Shown here: positions 1-17,708 of the stretch, one piece after another
Numbering within the stretch: the first letter of the stretch is position 1
How the letters are laid out: each line of letters opens with the position of its first letter
Source: Archangium sp.
GTDB lineage: Bacteria; Myxococcota; Myxococcia; Myxococcales; Myxococcaceae
Direction of reading: 5' to 3'
Assembly: GCA_022843845.1 (NCBI GenBank)
Contig: JALHMW010000008.1
Location: forward strand, 124,001 to 188,000
Length of the DNA stretch: 64,000 nt
The notes under the pieces: model-generated
Seen by the model: only the letters and a program-made list of their open reading frames with translations
Database searches by the model: none
Told to the model about the DNA's origin: nothing
Position numbers and translations under genes: made by a program

Positions 1-49
1 GTCAGAGCGCCTTCCCTTCTGTCGTCTTTAAGCTTCAAGGAGTTGTCAA

Positions 50-217
50 ATGCCCAAGGGCAACCGCAGCCTGATCTCGCTCGAGTGCACGGTGTGCAAA
101 GAGCGCAACTACACCACGACCAAGAACCGCCGAAAGCAGCAGGACAAGCTCGAGCTGAGCAAGTTCTGCCCGCGGTGCCGCAAGCACACGGCACACAAAG
201 AAGGCAAGGTCAGCTGA
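50..217 (+). CDS. rpmG: 50S ribosomal protein L33
   Basis: Translation [55 protein letters not shown], with CxxC...CxxC; followed by tRNA-Trp/secE/nusG. Not in the supplied frame list (short). Confidence 0.95.
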   Translation: MPKGNRSLISLECTVCKERNYTTTKNRRKQQDKLELSKFCPRCRKHTAHKEGKVS

Positions 218-232
218 GTCTTCGTTTCGCGT

Positions 233-308
233 AGGCGAGTAGCTCCAATGGTAGAGCAGCGGTCTCCAAAACCGCCCGTTGTGGGTTCGAATCCCTCCTC
301 GCCTGCCA
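233..308 (+). tRNA. tRNA-Trp (anticodon CCA), 3' CCA encoded
   Basis: Acceptor AGGCGAG/CTCGCCT, anticodon stem-loop GCGGT-CTCCAAA-ACCGC, TTCGAAT T-loop, terminal GCCA. Confidence 0.95.
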
Positions 309-316
309 CTTTTCTC

Positions 317-360
317 TGACGCCTTCCGACTTCGGTCGTGAGGCGTCGGTCTTTTTTTCT
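317..360 (+). terminator. Rho-independent terminator/attenuator between tRNA-Trp and secE
   Basis: GACGCCTTCCGAC-TTCG-GTCGTGAGGCGTC hairpin (UUCG tetraloop) followed by GGTCTTTTTTT. Confidence 0.75.
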
Positions 361-381
361 CGTCATCGCCGAAGGTGGAGC

Positions 382-822
382 ATGGCTTCAGAAGCCTCCG
401 AACAAGCGAATCGCGCCGAGATCGACCCGAAGCGATTCGTGGTCATCTCGTATCTGCTGCTCGGTCTGGTTTTGGCGTTCTTCTTCGCCAACATCCTGAC
501 CCGGCTCTTCGTCGAGCTGGGCATCGGGCAGAAGCAGCTGATTGCCGGTCTCGAGTTCTCGACCCCCCCGTACCTCATCGGTCTGTTGCTGGCCGTCGGC
601 ACCGGGGCGTTCTGCTGGACCAACCCGCGCATTCACCAGCTGTCGGTCGAAGTCGCGACCGAGCTGAAGCGGGTGACCTGGCCTTCATGGGAAGAGACCC
701 GGGTCTCGACCTTCGCGGTCGTGGTCGCGTCCCTGGTCGCGTCGGTGGTGCTCTCTGCCATCGATGCGGTGAGTCTGCGCCTGATGGTCGACTGGCTGCC
801 CCTGTTCTGGGAGAAGCTGTGA
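382..822 (+). CDS. secE: Preprotein translocase subunit SecE
   Basis: C-terminal SecE-like segment (ELKRVTWPSWEETRVSTFAVVVASLVASVVL) directly upstream of nusG. Confidence 0.9.
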   Translation: MASEASEQANRAEIDPKRFVVISYLLLGLVLAFFFANILTRLFVELGIGQKQLIAGLEFSTPPYLIGLLLAVGTGAFCWTNPRIHQLSVEVATELKRVTWPSWEETRVSTFAVVVASLVASVVLSAIDAVSLRLMVDWLPLFWEKL

Positions 823-1376
823 TGACCGACGCTGCAGATAAAAAGTGGTACGTCGTTCACACCTACTCGGGCTTCGAGAACAAGGTGAAGAAGAGCCTGG
901 AGGATCTGATCAAGCAGCGGGCGCTCGAGCAGTCCTTCGGCCAGATCTTCATTCCCGTCGAGCAGGTCGTCGAGATGCGCGATGGCCAGAAGCGCCAGAC
1001 GCGCCGCAAGACGATGCCGGGCTACATCCTGGTGCAGATGGAGATGACGCCCATCACCAAGTCGCTGGTGAAGAACACGCCCAAGGTGACCGGCTTCCTC
1101 GGCGCCCAGGGCCAGGACGATCCACCGCCGCTCCGCGAGTCAGAGGTTCAGCGCATCACGACCGCGATGAGCGAAGGCGCGATGAAGCCCAAGCCGAAGG
1201 TGCACTTCGACGATGGCGACACGGTGCGGGTGATCGATGGCCCGTTCGCGAACTTCAACGGCACGGTCGAAGAGGTGAACCCTGAGAAGGGTCGCGTGAA
1301 GGTGCTCGTCAGCATCTTCGGGCGCTCCACGCCGGTCGAGCTCGACTTCATGCAGGTCGAGAAGACGACGGGCTGA
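822..1376 (+). CDS. nusG: Transcription termination/antitermination protein NusG
   Basis: [22 protein letters not shown]...; KOW segment [48 protein letters not shown] overlaps the secE stop (TGATG); the track's 375 start is an over-extension. Confidence 0.97.
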   Translation: MTDAADKKWYVVHTYSGFENKVKKSLEDLIKQRALEQSFGQIFIPVEQVVEMRDGQKRQTRRKTMPGYILVQMEMTPITKSLVKNTPKVTGFLGAQGQDDPPPLRESEVQRITTAMSEGAMKPKPKVHFDDGDTVRVIDGPFANFNGTVEEVNPEKGRVKVLVSIFGRSTPVELDFMQVEKTTG

Positions 1377-1502
1377 TCGAACAGTCTCGAGAGCCGCTCA
1401 CACCAGGGCTCGTTGTTGAGGACGGCCGGGGCAATTCCGCTCCGGTCCTTGTGGGAGGCGGGGAGATGTCTCCACGCCGCTTGAACCACGGGAGAAGACG
1501 CA

Positions 1503-1946
1503 ATGAAGAAGATCACAGGCTACGTGAAGTTGCAGATCCCTGCCGGTAAGGCGAACCCGGCACCTCCGATTGGCCCCGCGCTTGGTCAGGCCGGCGTCAA
1601 CATCATGGAGTTCTGCAAGCAGTTCAACGCCAAGACCCAGGCAGCGATGAAGGAAGCGTTGATCATTCCCGTGATCATCACGGTGTATGCCGACCGCTCC
1701 TTCAGCTTCGAGCTCAAGACGCCTCCCGCGTCGGTGCTCCTGAAGAAGGCCGCCGGGCTCCACACCGAGAAGAAGAAGGGCTCGGGCGCGAAGAAGTCGG
1801 GCAAGGAAGTGGTGGGTTCGATCACCCAGAAGCAGCTGCGCGAGGTCGCTGAGCAGAAGATGAGCGACACGACGGCTGCCTCGGTCGAGGCCGCGATGCG
1901 CACCATTGCGGGCACGGCCCGTTCGATGGGCATTCAGGTCAAGTAG
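1503..1946 (+). CDS. rplK: 50S ribosomal protein L11
   Basis: [44 protein letters not shown]. Confidence 0.97.
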   Translation: MKKITGYVKLQIPAGKANPAPPIGPALGQAGVNIMEFCKQFNAKTQAAMKEALIIPVIITVYADRSFSFELKTPPASVLLKKAAGLHTEKKKGSGAKKSGKEVVGSITQKQLREVAEQKMSDTTAASVEAAMRTIAGTARSMGIQVK

Positions 1947-1986
1947 CCACCACCCCAAACCACTTTTTCAAAGAGGACACACTTCC

Positions 1987-2685
1987 ATGGGCAAGAAATT
2001 CAAGGCCGCCGCTACCAAGGTGGACCGCAACAAGCGCTACTCAGTCTCCGACGGGTTCAAGCTCCTCAAGGACGCCGCCGTCGCCACCAAGTTCGACCAG
2101 ACCATCGACGTCGCCATCAACCTCGGCATCGACCCCAAGCACGCTGACCAGATGGTCCGTGGCGCCGTCGTGCTGCCACACGGCACGGGCAAGAGCTCGC
2201 GCGTGGCCGTGTTCGCCAAGGGCGAGAAGCAGGCTGAAGCGACCGCCGCTGGCGCCGACTTCGTCGGTGAGGCCGATCTCGCGAAGCGAATCGAAGAAGG
2301 CTTCATGGACTTCGACACCGTGATCGCCACGCCCGACATGATGGGCGTCGTCGGTCGCCTCGGTAAGGTGCTCGGGCCCCGCGGTCTGATGCCGAACCCG
2401 AAGGTCGGCACCGTCACGATGGATCTCACCCGCGCCGTCAAGGAGGCCAAGGGCGGCAAGATCGAGTTCCGTGCCGAGAAGGCCGGCATCGTTCACGCTC
2501 CGCTGGGCAAGGCGTCGTTCGCCACCGAGAAGCTCCAGGAGAACTTCCTGTCGCTGATGGAGCTCGTGATGAAGATGAAGCCTGCGACTGCGAAGGGCGT
2601 GTACCTCAAGGCCGTCGCGATCAGCTCGTCGATGGGGCCGGGCATCAAGCTCGACACCTCTGAGATCGGGGCCAAGTACAAGTAA
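1987..2685 (+). CDS. rplA: 50S ribosomal protein L1
   Basis: [29 protein letters not shown]...; [16 protein letters not shown] signature. Start trimmed from 1906. Confidence 0.97.
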   Translation: MGKKFKAAATKVDRNKRYSVSDGFKLLKDAAVATKFDQTIDVAINLGIDPKHADQMVRGAVVLPHGTGKSSRVAVFAKGEKQAEATAAGADFVGEADLAKRIEEGFMDFDTVIATPDMMGVVGRLGKVLGPRGLMPNPKVGTVTMDLTRAVKEAKGGKIEFRAEKAGIVHAPLGKASFATEKLQENFLSLMELVMKMKPATAKGVYLKAVAISSSMGPGIKLDTSEIGAKYK

Positions 2686-2859
2686 GCCGGCCAGGGCGCC
2701 GCGCTCGGGCTCAAGCCTGCGCGGCCCTTCGGGTTTCGGTGAGTTGACAGCTGATGGCACGTTCGGGTAAGGGCCCGACGTCTGCTCCTTCGTCGCACAC
2801 GAGAGCCTTCTCCGAAGGCGTCAAGGGGGCAGGGCCGAAATTGTGAATAGCAGCACCCT

Positions 2860-3003
2860 GGTCGAAGACAGCAGGGGTTCTCTGGGTCGCCTCGCCCGCT
2901 CTTGGCACCCTGACCGATTGGGTCAGGGCGAGCGGGCAGCACCGGGTCAGAGGACTTAAACGGCACCGTCAGTACGAGGCTGCCCTGCCGAGACGGGGAG
3001 CGC
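2860..3003 (+). promoter_or_regulatory. Ribosomal protein L10 leader (autoregulatory 5' UTR) upstream of rplJ
   Basis: About 400-nt non-coding gap between rplA and rplJ containing AGACAGCAGG ... ACTTAAAC ... CCCTGCCGAG, resembling conserved L10-leader elements as recalled; position is syntenic. Confidence 0.6.
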
Positions 3004-3095
3004 CGAAAAGGTGATGGCAGTTGAGTCGGGTCACTTTGAAGTTCTCGCTCTCGCACTTTGCACCAGGAAACACGTAACGGAAGGAGGTGTCGAAA

Positions 3096-3608
3096 GTGCT
3101 CAAGAGCGAGAAAGAAGTGCTGTCGAAGGAGCTGAACGACAAGTTCACCCGCGCCAAGTCGGTCGTGATCGCCGAGTTCAAGAAGCTCGACGTCGAGACC
3201 GTCAACAAGCTGCGGAGGAAACTGCGTGAGGGCAAGGTCGAGTGGAAGGTGTTGAAGAACACCATCGCCCGCCGTGCCGCCAAGGGGACCTCGGTCGAGT
3301 TGGTGTCTGATGACTTCGTCGGGCCGGTGGCAGCTGCCATCAGCTACGAAGACGTCGTTGCACCCGCGAAGATCCTGTCTGAGTTCTCCAAGGACCTGCA
3401 GAGCATCACCATCAAGAGTGGTGTCGTGCAGGGTCAGAAGATCGACGCGAAGGGCGTGCAGGCGCTGGCGAAGTTGCCGGGTCTGCCCGAGCTGCGCGCG
3501 AAGATCCTCGGTGTCATCAACATGCCGGCAGGCAAGTTGGTTCGCACCATCGCAGAGCCCGCAAACGCGTTGGCCCGTGTGCTCAAGGCCAAAGCCGACA
3601 AGCAGTGA
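3096..3608 (+). CDS. rplJ: 50S ribosomal protein L10
   Basis: L10 sequence EKEVLSKELNDKFTRAKSVVIAEFKKLDVETVNKLRRKLREG. Track start is GTG 3087, but AAGGAGG (3081-3087) is better placed for GTG 3096. Confidence 0.93.
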   Translation: MLKSEKEVLSKELNDKFTRAKSVVIAEFKKLDVETVNKLRRKLREGKVEWKVLKNTIARRAAKGTSVELVSDDFVGPVAAAISYEDVVAPAKILSEFSKDLQSITIKSGVVQGQKIDAKGVQALAKLPGLPELRAKILGVINMPAGKLVRTIAEPANALARVLKAKADKQ

Positions 3609-3661
3609 CCCGTTTTTCAACCCTCAACCATTCGTAGTCACGAACAGAAGGAAACACAGTC

Positions 3662-4033
3662 ATGGCAGACATCAACACGATCGTTGACCAGCTCTCGTCG
3701 CTCACCGTCATGGAAGCGGCCGACCTGGTGAAGCAGCTCGAGGCGAAGTGGGGCGTTTCGGCGGCCGCAGTGGCTGTTGCTGGTCCCGCGGCGGCTGGCC
3801 CGGCGGCCCCTGTCGAGGAGAAGACCGAGTTCACGGTCGTCCTCGCGAAGGCTGGCGACAAGAAGATCGACGTGATCAAGGTGATCCGCGAGCTCACCGG
3901 TCTCGGCCTGAAGGAGGCCAAGGACCTCGTCGAGGGCGCGCCCAAGACGGTCAAGGAAGGCGCCAACAAGGACGACGCCAACAAGATGAAGGAGAAGCTC
4001 ACGGCCGTCGGTGCGACGGTGGAGCTGAAGTAA
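3662..4033 (+). CDS. rplL: 50S ribosomal protein L7/L12
   Basis: [48 protein letters not shown]. Confidence 0.97.
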   Translation: MADINTIVDQLSSLTVMEAADLVKQLEAKWGVSAAAVAVAGPAAAGPAAPVEEKTEFTVVLAKAGDKKIDVIKVIRELTGLGLKEAKDLVEGAPKTVKEGANKDDANKMKEKLTAVGATVELK

Positions 4034-4056
4034 CACCTTCGCCGTACGCATCAGGC

Positions 4057-4092
4057 AGCCGGTGATCCTCTGGGGAGGGTCACCGGCTTTGC
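4057..4092 (+). terminator. Putative attenuator hairpin between rplL and rpoB
   Basis: AGCCGGTGA...TCACCGGCT stem followed by a short TTTG tract. Confidence 0.45.
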
Positions 4093-4181
4093 CGCTTCAC
4101 AAGGACTCCCCAGGACAGCTCAATCGCTTGACCCGCCGGTCTTTGACCGGTTCCCCCTCATCGCCCGACTGAGAGAAGCGA

Positions 4182-8396
<4,215 letters not shown>

Positions 8397-8461
8397 CCGA
8401 ACGGGTCATGTCGTCACTGACGAGTCAACGTAGGAACCACACTTTCAAGCCCCAGGGTGAA

Positions 8462-12696
<4,235 letters not shown>

Positions 12697-12721
12697 CCGG
12701 TCGTCTTTGAAGGGCTGAGTC

Positions 12722-12761
12722 GGGGCGTGATTCCTTTCGAGGGTCACGCCCCGTTTCTTTT
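12722..12761 (+). terminator. Rho-independent terminator of the rpoBC operon
   Basis: GGGGCGTGA-TTCCTTTCGAGGG-TCACGCCCC then GTTTCTTTT. Confidence 0.8.
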
Positions 12762-12780
12762 GTTGGGACAGGAGGGTCAG

Positions 12781-13179
12781 GTGGCACTTGTCGCGATCAT
12801 CGGCCTCGCGTTGCTGGGCGGCGCACTGTTGGCGGTCGCAGGCGCCGCTCTGTGGGCCTGGACCAACCACCGGCGGTTCAACTCGTGGAGGCGGGCCGAG
12901 GGGCGGGTGCTCAGGCTGGCCGAGCGGGGCCCACCCACCAGGTTCGCGCCGGTGATCGTCTTCGAGGGGCCTTCCGGGCCCGTCGAGTTCGAGTCGCTCG
13001 TCGCATCGGCGCCGCCCTCCCATCAGCCCGGCGCGCGCGTGCCGGTGCTCTTCGATCCGCGTCAGCCCCAAAGCGCGATGATCGACGGGGTCCTCGAACG
13101 CTGGCTGGGACCGATGGTGGTGGGGTCTCTCGGGACGGTTGCGGGCCTCGTTGGTGCGCTCCTTGTCGCGCTCAGTTGA
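12781..13179 (+). CDS. DUF3592-like membrane protein
   Basis: MALVAIIGLALLGGALLAVAGAALWAW TM; RAEGRVL...VPVLFDPRQPQSAMID; C-terminal TM. GTG start preceded by GGAGGG; the track's 12727 start lies inside the terminator. Confidence 0.65.
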   Translation: MALVAIIGLALLGGALLAVAGAALWAWTNHRRFNSWRRAEGRVLRLAERGPPTRFAPVIVFEGPSGPVEFESLVASAPPSHQPGARVPVLFDPRQPQSAMIDGVLERWLGPMVVGSLGTVAGLVGALLVALS

Positions 13180-13334
13180 CGCGGGTCGACTCCCTGAGCT
13201 CGAGCCACGCTCCGCCCGCAGCTCTGCGCTGAAGACGCGACCGCGACCTCCGTCGTCTTGTGGCCTCGCCCCGTGTTCCATGACGGTCGGGGATCGAGCT
13301 GCGCCTGACACAGCCATGCTAGAGGCCGCCCGCC

Positions 13335-15320
13335 ATGGCTCCTCCCACGAACTCACCCATCCGCTTCGAGGTGCTGGGCACGGCTCCGTCAGGCGCAAGG
13401 GCAGGGCGGCTGCACACGCGCCGCGGGGTGCTCGAGACGCCGGCCTTCATGCCCGTCGCCACCCACGCGCACGTGCGCTTCCTGACGATGGACGACGTGG
13501 CCGACTCGGGCGCGCGGTTCTGTCTGGCGAACACGTACCACCTGCTCCTGCGGCCGGGCGTCGAGCTGTTCCAGCGCACCGGCGGCATTCACCCCTTCAT
13601 GCAGTGGCCGCACGGCGTGCTCACCGACTCGGGCGGCTTTCAGATCTTCAGCCTGCCGGGAGAGCGCGAGATCACCGAGGCCGGCGCCCGCTTCCGCAGC
13701 CCCTACGACAACCACCGGCACCTGCTCTCGCCGGAGAGCAGCATCGCGACCCAGAACGCCATCGGCAGCGACATCATGATGGTGCTCGACGTGTGCCCGC
13801 CGTCGACCTCGAGCGAGGCCGTCACCCGCGAGGCGATGGAGCGCACCCACCGGTGGGCGCTCCGAAGCCTGGCTGCCCGCGACGCGGCGCCGACCGGTCA
13901 GGCCCTGTTTGCGATCGTTCAAGGCGGCGTCTTCCAGGCGATGCGCTCCGAGAGCGCCCAGTTCCTCACCGAGCACCCCTTCGACGGGTTCGCGATCGGC
14001 GGGCTCGCCGTCGGTGAGTCGCGCGACCTGCTTTATTCGATGACCGGCCACACGGCCCCGCGGCTGCCAGTCGATCGGCCGCGCTACCTGATGGGCGTGG
14101 GCACGCCGATCGATCTCGTCGAGTGCGTGCACCGCGGCATCGACATGTTCGACTGCATCATCCCTCCGAAGATGGCGCAGCAGGGCTACGCGTACACCTT
14201 CGAGGGGCAGCTGCGCATCAGCAAGCACGAGTACCGGTTCGACGATTCGCCCATCGATGCCACCTGCGACTGCATCGCGTGCACCCGCTACTCACGCGCC
14301 TACGTTCGCCACCTCACCCAGGGCGGGCACCACCTCGGCACCCGGCTGCTCGCCGTTCACAACCTGCGCCACTTCCAGGTCCTCACCCGGCGCATGCGCG
14401 AGGCGATCATCACCGGCCGATGGGACGCCGAGTACAAGGAACTCGTCGAGCGGCTCGCACCAAAGACGAAGCGCCCGAAGCCCACTGGCCAGAAGCACGG
14501 GGCGTTCGAGGTCGTCACCACACGCGGCGGAACGCACGCCGTTCGCCACGCAGAGCACGGCGAGGTGATGCACCCCGTGGGGCCCTGGGAAGAGGCAAAC
14601 CGGCTCTACGTCGAGCAGACGAAGCTGGAGCAGCGCCTCTCGGTCTTCAGGGACGAGCCGCTGCGAATCCTCGACGTCGGGCTCGGCGCGGGCGCGAACG
14701 CCGTCGCCGCGCTCACGAAGGCCCAGGCGATGGGGCAGCTGCGCAAGCGTGAGCTCGAGATCATCAGCCTCGAGTCCGATCTCGCCGCGTTCGAGCTCGC
14801 CCTCGCGGCGCCCGACGGCTTTCCGTTTCTGCAGCCGTGGAAGACGGCATGCGAGGCCCTGCTCCACACCGGACACTGGGAGGGCCCCGGCATCACGTGG
14901 CGGGCGCTCGTCGGTGACGCGCGAGAGACGATCGACGGCGTGCCCGGCTGGTGCGATCTGATCTTCTTCGATCCGTTCTCTCCAGAAGCCAACCCGACGC
15001 TGTGGACGGTCGACTTCATGCGCTCCGTGCGAGGGCACACCAACGACGAGGGCGGCCTGCTCGTCACCTACAGCTCCGCGACGCCGACGCGGGTGTCGTT
15101 CCTTCTGGCCGGGTTCTTCGTGGGGCAGGGCGTCTCGACGGGCACCCGCACCGAGACGACCAACGCCGCGACGCAGGTCGAGAACCTCGAGACGCCGCTG
15201 GGCGCCCGCTGGCTGGAGCGGTGGAAACGCTCGTCGGCCCGAGGGCCACATGGCCAGCCGTTCTCTGAAGAGGTCGAGCGACACGTGCTCGAGCACCCGC
15301 AGTTCGTCGTCCCGTGCTGA
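13335..15320 (+). CDS. Fusion: tRNA-guanine transglycosylase (Tgt-like) + MnmC-like (DUF752) SAM-dependent methyltransferase
   Basis: N-term: TDSGGFQIFSL, GGLAVGE, YLMGVGTPIDLVECVHRGIDMFDC, zinc motif CDCIAC...H. C-term: DVGLGAGANAVAAL (SAM motif I) and DLIFFDPFSPEANPTLWTVDFM (MnmC/DUF752 signature). Confidence 0.88.
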   Translation: MAPPTNSPIRFEVLGTAPSGARAGRLHTRRGVLETPAFMPVATHAHVRFLTMDDVADSGARFCLANTYHLLLRPGVELFQRTGGIHPFMQWPHGVLTDSGGFQIFSLPGEREITEAGARFRSPYDNHRHLLSPESSIATQNAIGSDIMMVLDVCPPSTSSEAVTREAMERTHRWALRSLAARDAAPTGQALFAIVQGGVFQAMRSESAQFLTEHPFDGFAIGGLAVGESRDLLYSMTGHTAPRLPVDRPRYLMGVGTPIDLVECVHRGIDMFDCIIPPKMAQQGYAYTFEGQLRISKHEYRFDDSPIDATCDCIACTRYSRAYVRHLTQGGHHLGTRLLAVHNLRHFQVLTRRMREAIITGRWDAEYKELVERLAPKTKRPKPTGQKHGAFEVVTTRGGTHAVRHAEHGEVMHPVGPWEEANRLYVEQTKLEQRLSVFRDEPLRILDVGLGAGANAVAALTKAQAMGQLRKRELEIISLESDLAAFELALAAPDGFPFLQPWKTACEALLHTGHWEGPGITWRALVGDARETIDGVPGWCDLIFFDPFSPEANPTLWTVDFMRSVRGHTNDEGGLLVTYSSATPTRVSFLLAGFFVGQGVSTGTRTETTNAATQVENLETPLGARWLERWKRSSARGPHGQPFSEEVERHVLEHPQFVVPC

Positions 15321-15477
15321 GGGGCTTCAAAAAGTCGCAGCCCGAGGTCAGCGAACCCAACGACACCTCGCCGATTGCGCTTCGCCGCTCCTCGCGTCGG
15401 TCGACCGCGTTCCGGTGTCTCGAATCGGCAGGGAAGCTCCTCGCATGAGGGGGCGTGCCTGACTAAGAGCGCTCCCG

Positions 15478-16290
15478 GTGGAGCGCTTCTTCAAGTACCA
15501 CGGGCTCGGAAACGACTTCGTCGTCATCGATCGGCGCGAGAGTGGCCTCGACGTCGACGCAGAGACCAGCCGCCGGCTGTGCGATCGCCACTTCGGCATC
15601 GGCGCAGACGGGGTGCTGGTGGTGCTCCCCGAAGCCGGCACGGCAGGGCGCATGGTGGTGCACAACGCCGACGGCTCGATCGCCGAGATGTGCGGCAATG
15701 GCCTGCGCTGCGTCGTCAAGCACGTCGCCGAGAGCGCGAGTGATCGTCCGGCGCGCCTCGAGATCGCGACCGGCGCCGGCGTGCTCGCGTCCGACATCGA
15801 CTGGAGCCACGGGCAGGTCGACCGCGTCACCGTCGCGATGGGGCCCGGGCTGCTGAAGGCGCCGATCCTCCCGCATGGCGGCCCGTTTCTCCGGCAGCCG
15901 ATCGAAGGGCTGATCGGCACCGCGGTCAGCATGGGCAACCCGCACCTGGTGCTCCTCGACACGCCGCCGTCGGAGGCCGCGCGGCTCGGCCCCGGGCTCG
16001 AGGTGCACCCGCTCTTCCCCAACCGCACCAACGTCGAGTTCGTCGAACCGCGCCCTGAAGGTGGGCTGCGCGTGACGGTGTGGGAGCGGGGCGTCGGCAT
16101 CACCCTGGCGTGTGGCACCGGCGCGTGCGCGACCGTCGTTGCCTCGGCGCTCGATGGCCGGAGTCCGTACGACGCGTGGGTGCCGGTGCAGCTCCCCGGC
16201 GGCGTCCTCGACATCAAGGTCGCGCACGATCTCACGCAGGTCTGGCTTCGGGGCCCGGTGCGCTTCGTCTACTCGGGGACGGTGCCATGA
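15478..16290 (+). CDS. dapF: Diaminopimelate epimerase
   Basis: KYHGLGNDFVVID, NADGSIAEMCGNGLRC, ACGTGACATV (both catalytic Cys regions). Confidence 0.96.
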   Translation: MERFFKYHGLGNDFVVIDRRESGLDVDAETSRRLCDRHFGIGADGVLVVLPEAGTAGRMVVHNADGSIAEMCGNGLRCVVKHVAESASDRPARLEIATGAGVLASDIDWSHGQVDRVTVAMGPGLLKAPILPHGGPFLRQPIEGLIGTAVSMGNPHLVLLDTPPSEAARLGPGLEVHPLFPNRTNVEFVEPRPEGGLRVTVWERGVGITLACGTGACATVVASALDGRSPYDAWVPVQLPGGVLDIKVAHDLTQVWLRGPVRFVYSGTVP

Positions 16291-17690
16291 CGGGCATCGA
16301 GGACCGCGCGCTCGCCATCGTCGGCGTCAACGACATCGAGCTGGTGCAGGAGCGCATTCTTCAGGAACTCTGCGAACACTGCGGCGCGCAGTCTGGCTCG
16401 TTGTGGGTCGCGGGTGAGCGCACGGGGTTGCGGCTGCGGGCGTGGCGCGGGCTGGTCGATCGCACCGCGCTGCCAGAGCTGGTCGATCCATCGCTGGTGC
16501 AGTCGGGCCCGTGGCTGGCGGGCTCCAACTTCCTGGTGCCGCTCGTGACGGCTGCTGGCGAGGTGCAGGGCCTGGCGCAGCTGGGCGACTCGCTCAACGG
16601 GGCCTTCGTCGACTCGCTCATCCCCGACGCGCAGCGCTTCGGAGCCTTCGCGGCCTCGGCGCTCAAGACGGCCGCGCGGTTCGCGCTGCTCCAACGGCAG
16701 GGGCTGCGCGATCGAGAGACGGGCGCGTACACCCTCAGCTACTTCACCGACTACGCGACGAAGGAGATCTACAAGGCGCGCCGCTACGGCCGGTCCTTCT
16801 CGCTCCTCACGTTCTCGATCGACAACCTCACGTCCATTCGCACGCGGCTCGGCGCAGCCACCGCGCGGCAGGCCCAGCAGATCGTGCTGCGGGTGATCTC
16901 CCAGGTGACGCGCGACGCCGACGTGGTGGCGAGGGCAGGGGAGCACGAGTTTCACGTGCTGCTGCCTGAGACCGATTTCTTCGGCGGGCTCATGTTCTTG
17001 CGCCGGGCCCTCAGCTCGTTGATCGAAGAGCCCGATGGCCGCGCGCTGGAATCGAGAATTCCGTTCGGGCTCACCGGCGGCTGCGCGACGTTTCCCCGCG
17101 ACGGTGATGACTTCGACGAGCTGCTCATCCGGTGCCGGCGTCGTATGGAAGAGCGCCGCGGCTCCCTGCACCACCAGCTGAGGCTCGATCCGCTGCCGTT
17201 CTGGGAAGAGGTGGAGCTGCTGCTCGGCAACTCTCGATCGCCGCGGCTGCCAGAGACCCAGGGCGAGCCGGCGCGCCGCGGGAAGGTCGCCGACGTGCTC
17301 TTCGACGAGCTGCAGCTCGAGGTGGCGCGGGAGCTGTTGCGCGAGCCTGGCGCGCGCGGCCTCGTCTACGTCGGGGGTCCCGTGATGCGGGCCGATCTGC
17401 CGATCGTTCGAGGGCTCGACGTCTCGCCAGCCGAGTTTGCGCCACGCGTGTACCTGCTTGGGAAACGCGGCGATCTCGCGTCTCACCCGACCATCACGCC
17501 GGTGTTCCTCGAAGGCGATGAGCACCTGCTGCGTCACGAGTTCCTGCTCTGGCTGGGAGACGGGCTCGCCTACGCGCTGCTGCAGCGTCGCGGGCGTGGT
17601 GCGACGTGGGGGTTCCACACGAGCGACCCGACGTTGGTCGAAGGGCTCGTCTCCAAGCTCCAGGCCGCGTACGACCTGCAGCCGTACTGA
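16287..17690 (+). CDS. GAF-like/GGDEF-family protein with degenerate GGDEF signature
   Basis: RDRETGAYTLSYFTDYATKEIYKARRYGRSFSLLTFSIDNL typical of GGDEF domains; signature reads RAGEHEFHVLLPE. ATGA overlap with dapF. Confidence 0.75.
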   Translation: MTGIEDRALAIVGVNDIELVQERILQELCEHCGAQSGSLWVAGERTGLRLRAWRGLVDRTALPELVDPSLVQSGPWLAGSNFLVPLVTAAGEVQGLAQLGDSLNGAFVDSLIPDAQRFGAFAASALKTAARFALLQRQGLRDRETGAYTLSYFTDYATKEIYKARRYGRSFSLLTFSIDNLTSIRTRLGAATARQAQQIVLRVISQVTRDADVVARAGEHEFHVLLPETDFFGGLMFLRRALSSLIEEPDGRALESRIPFGLTGGCATFPRDGDDFDELLIRCRRRMEERRGSLHHQLRLDPLPFWEEVELLLGNSRSPRLPETQGEPARRGKVADVLFDELQLEVARELLREPGARGLVYVGGPVMRADLPIVRGLDVSPAEFAPRVYLLGKRGDLASHPTITPVFLEGDEHLLRHEFLLWLGDGLAYALLQRRGRGATWGFHTSDPTLVEGLVSKLQAAYDLQPY

Positions 17691-17708
17691 ACCGAGCGCG
17701 CTCCTTCC

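Noticed and set aside
375-821. N-terminal extension of NusG through secE
   Set aside because: Out-of-frame read of secE; NusG begins at ATG 822.
12727-12780. Upstream start for the DUF3592-like gene
   Set aside because: Lies within the rpoC terminator hairpin; GTG 12781 has a proper Shine-Dalgarno.
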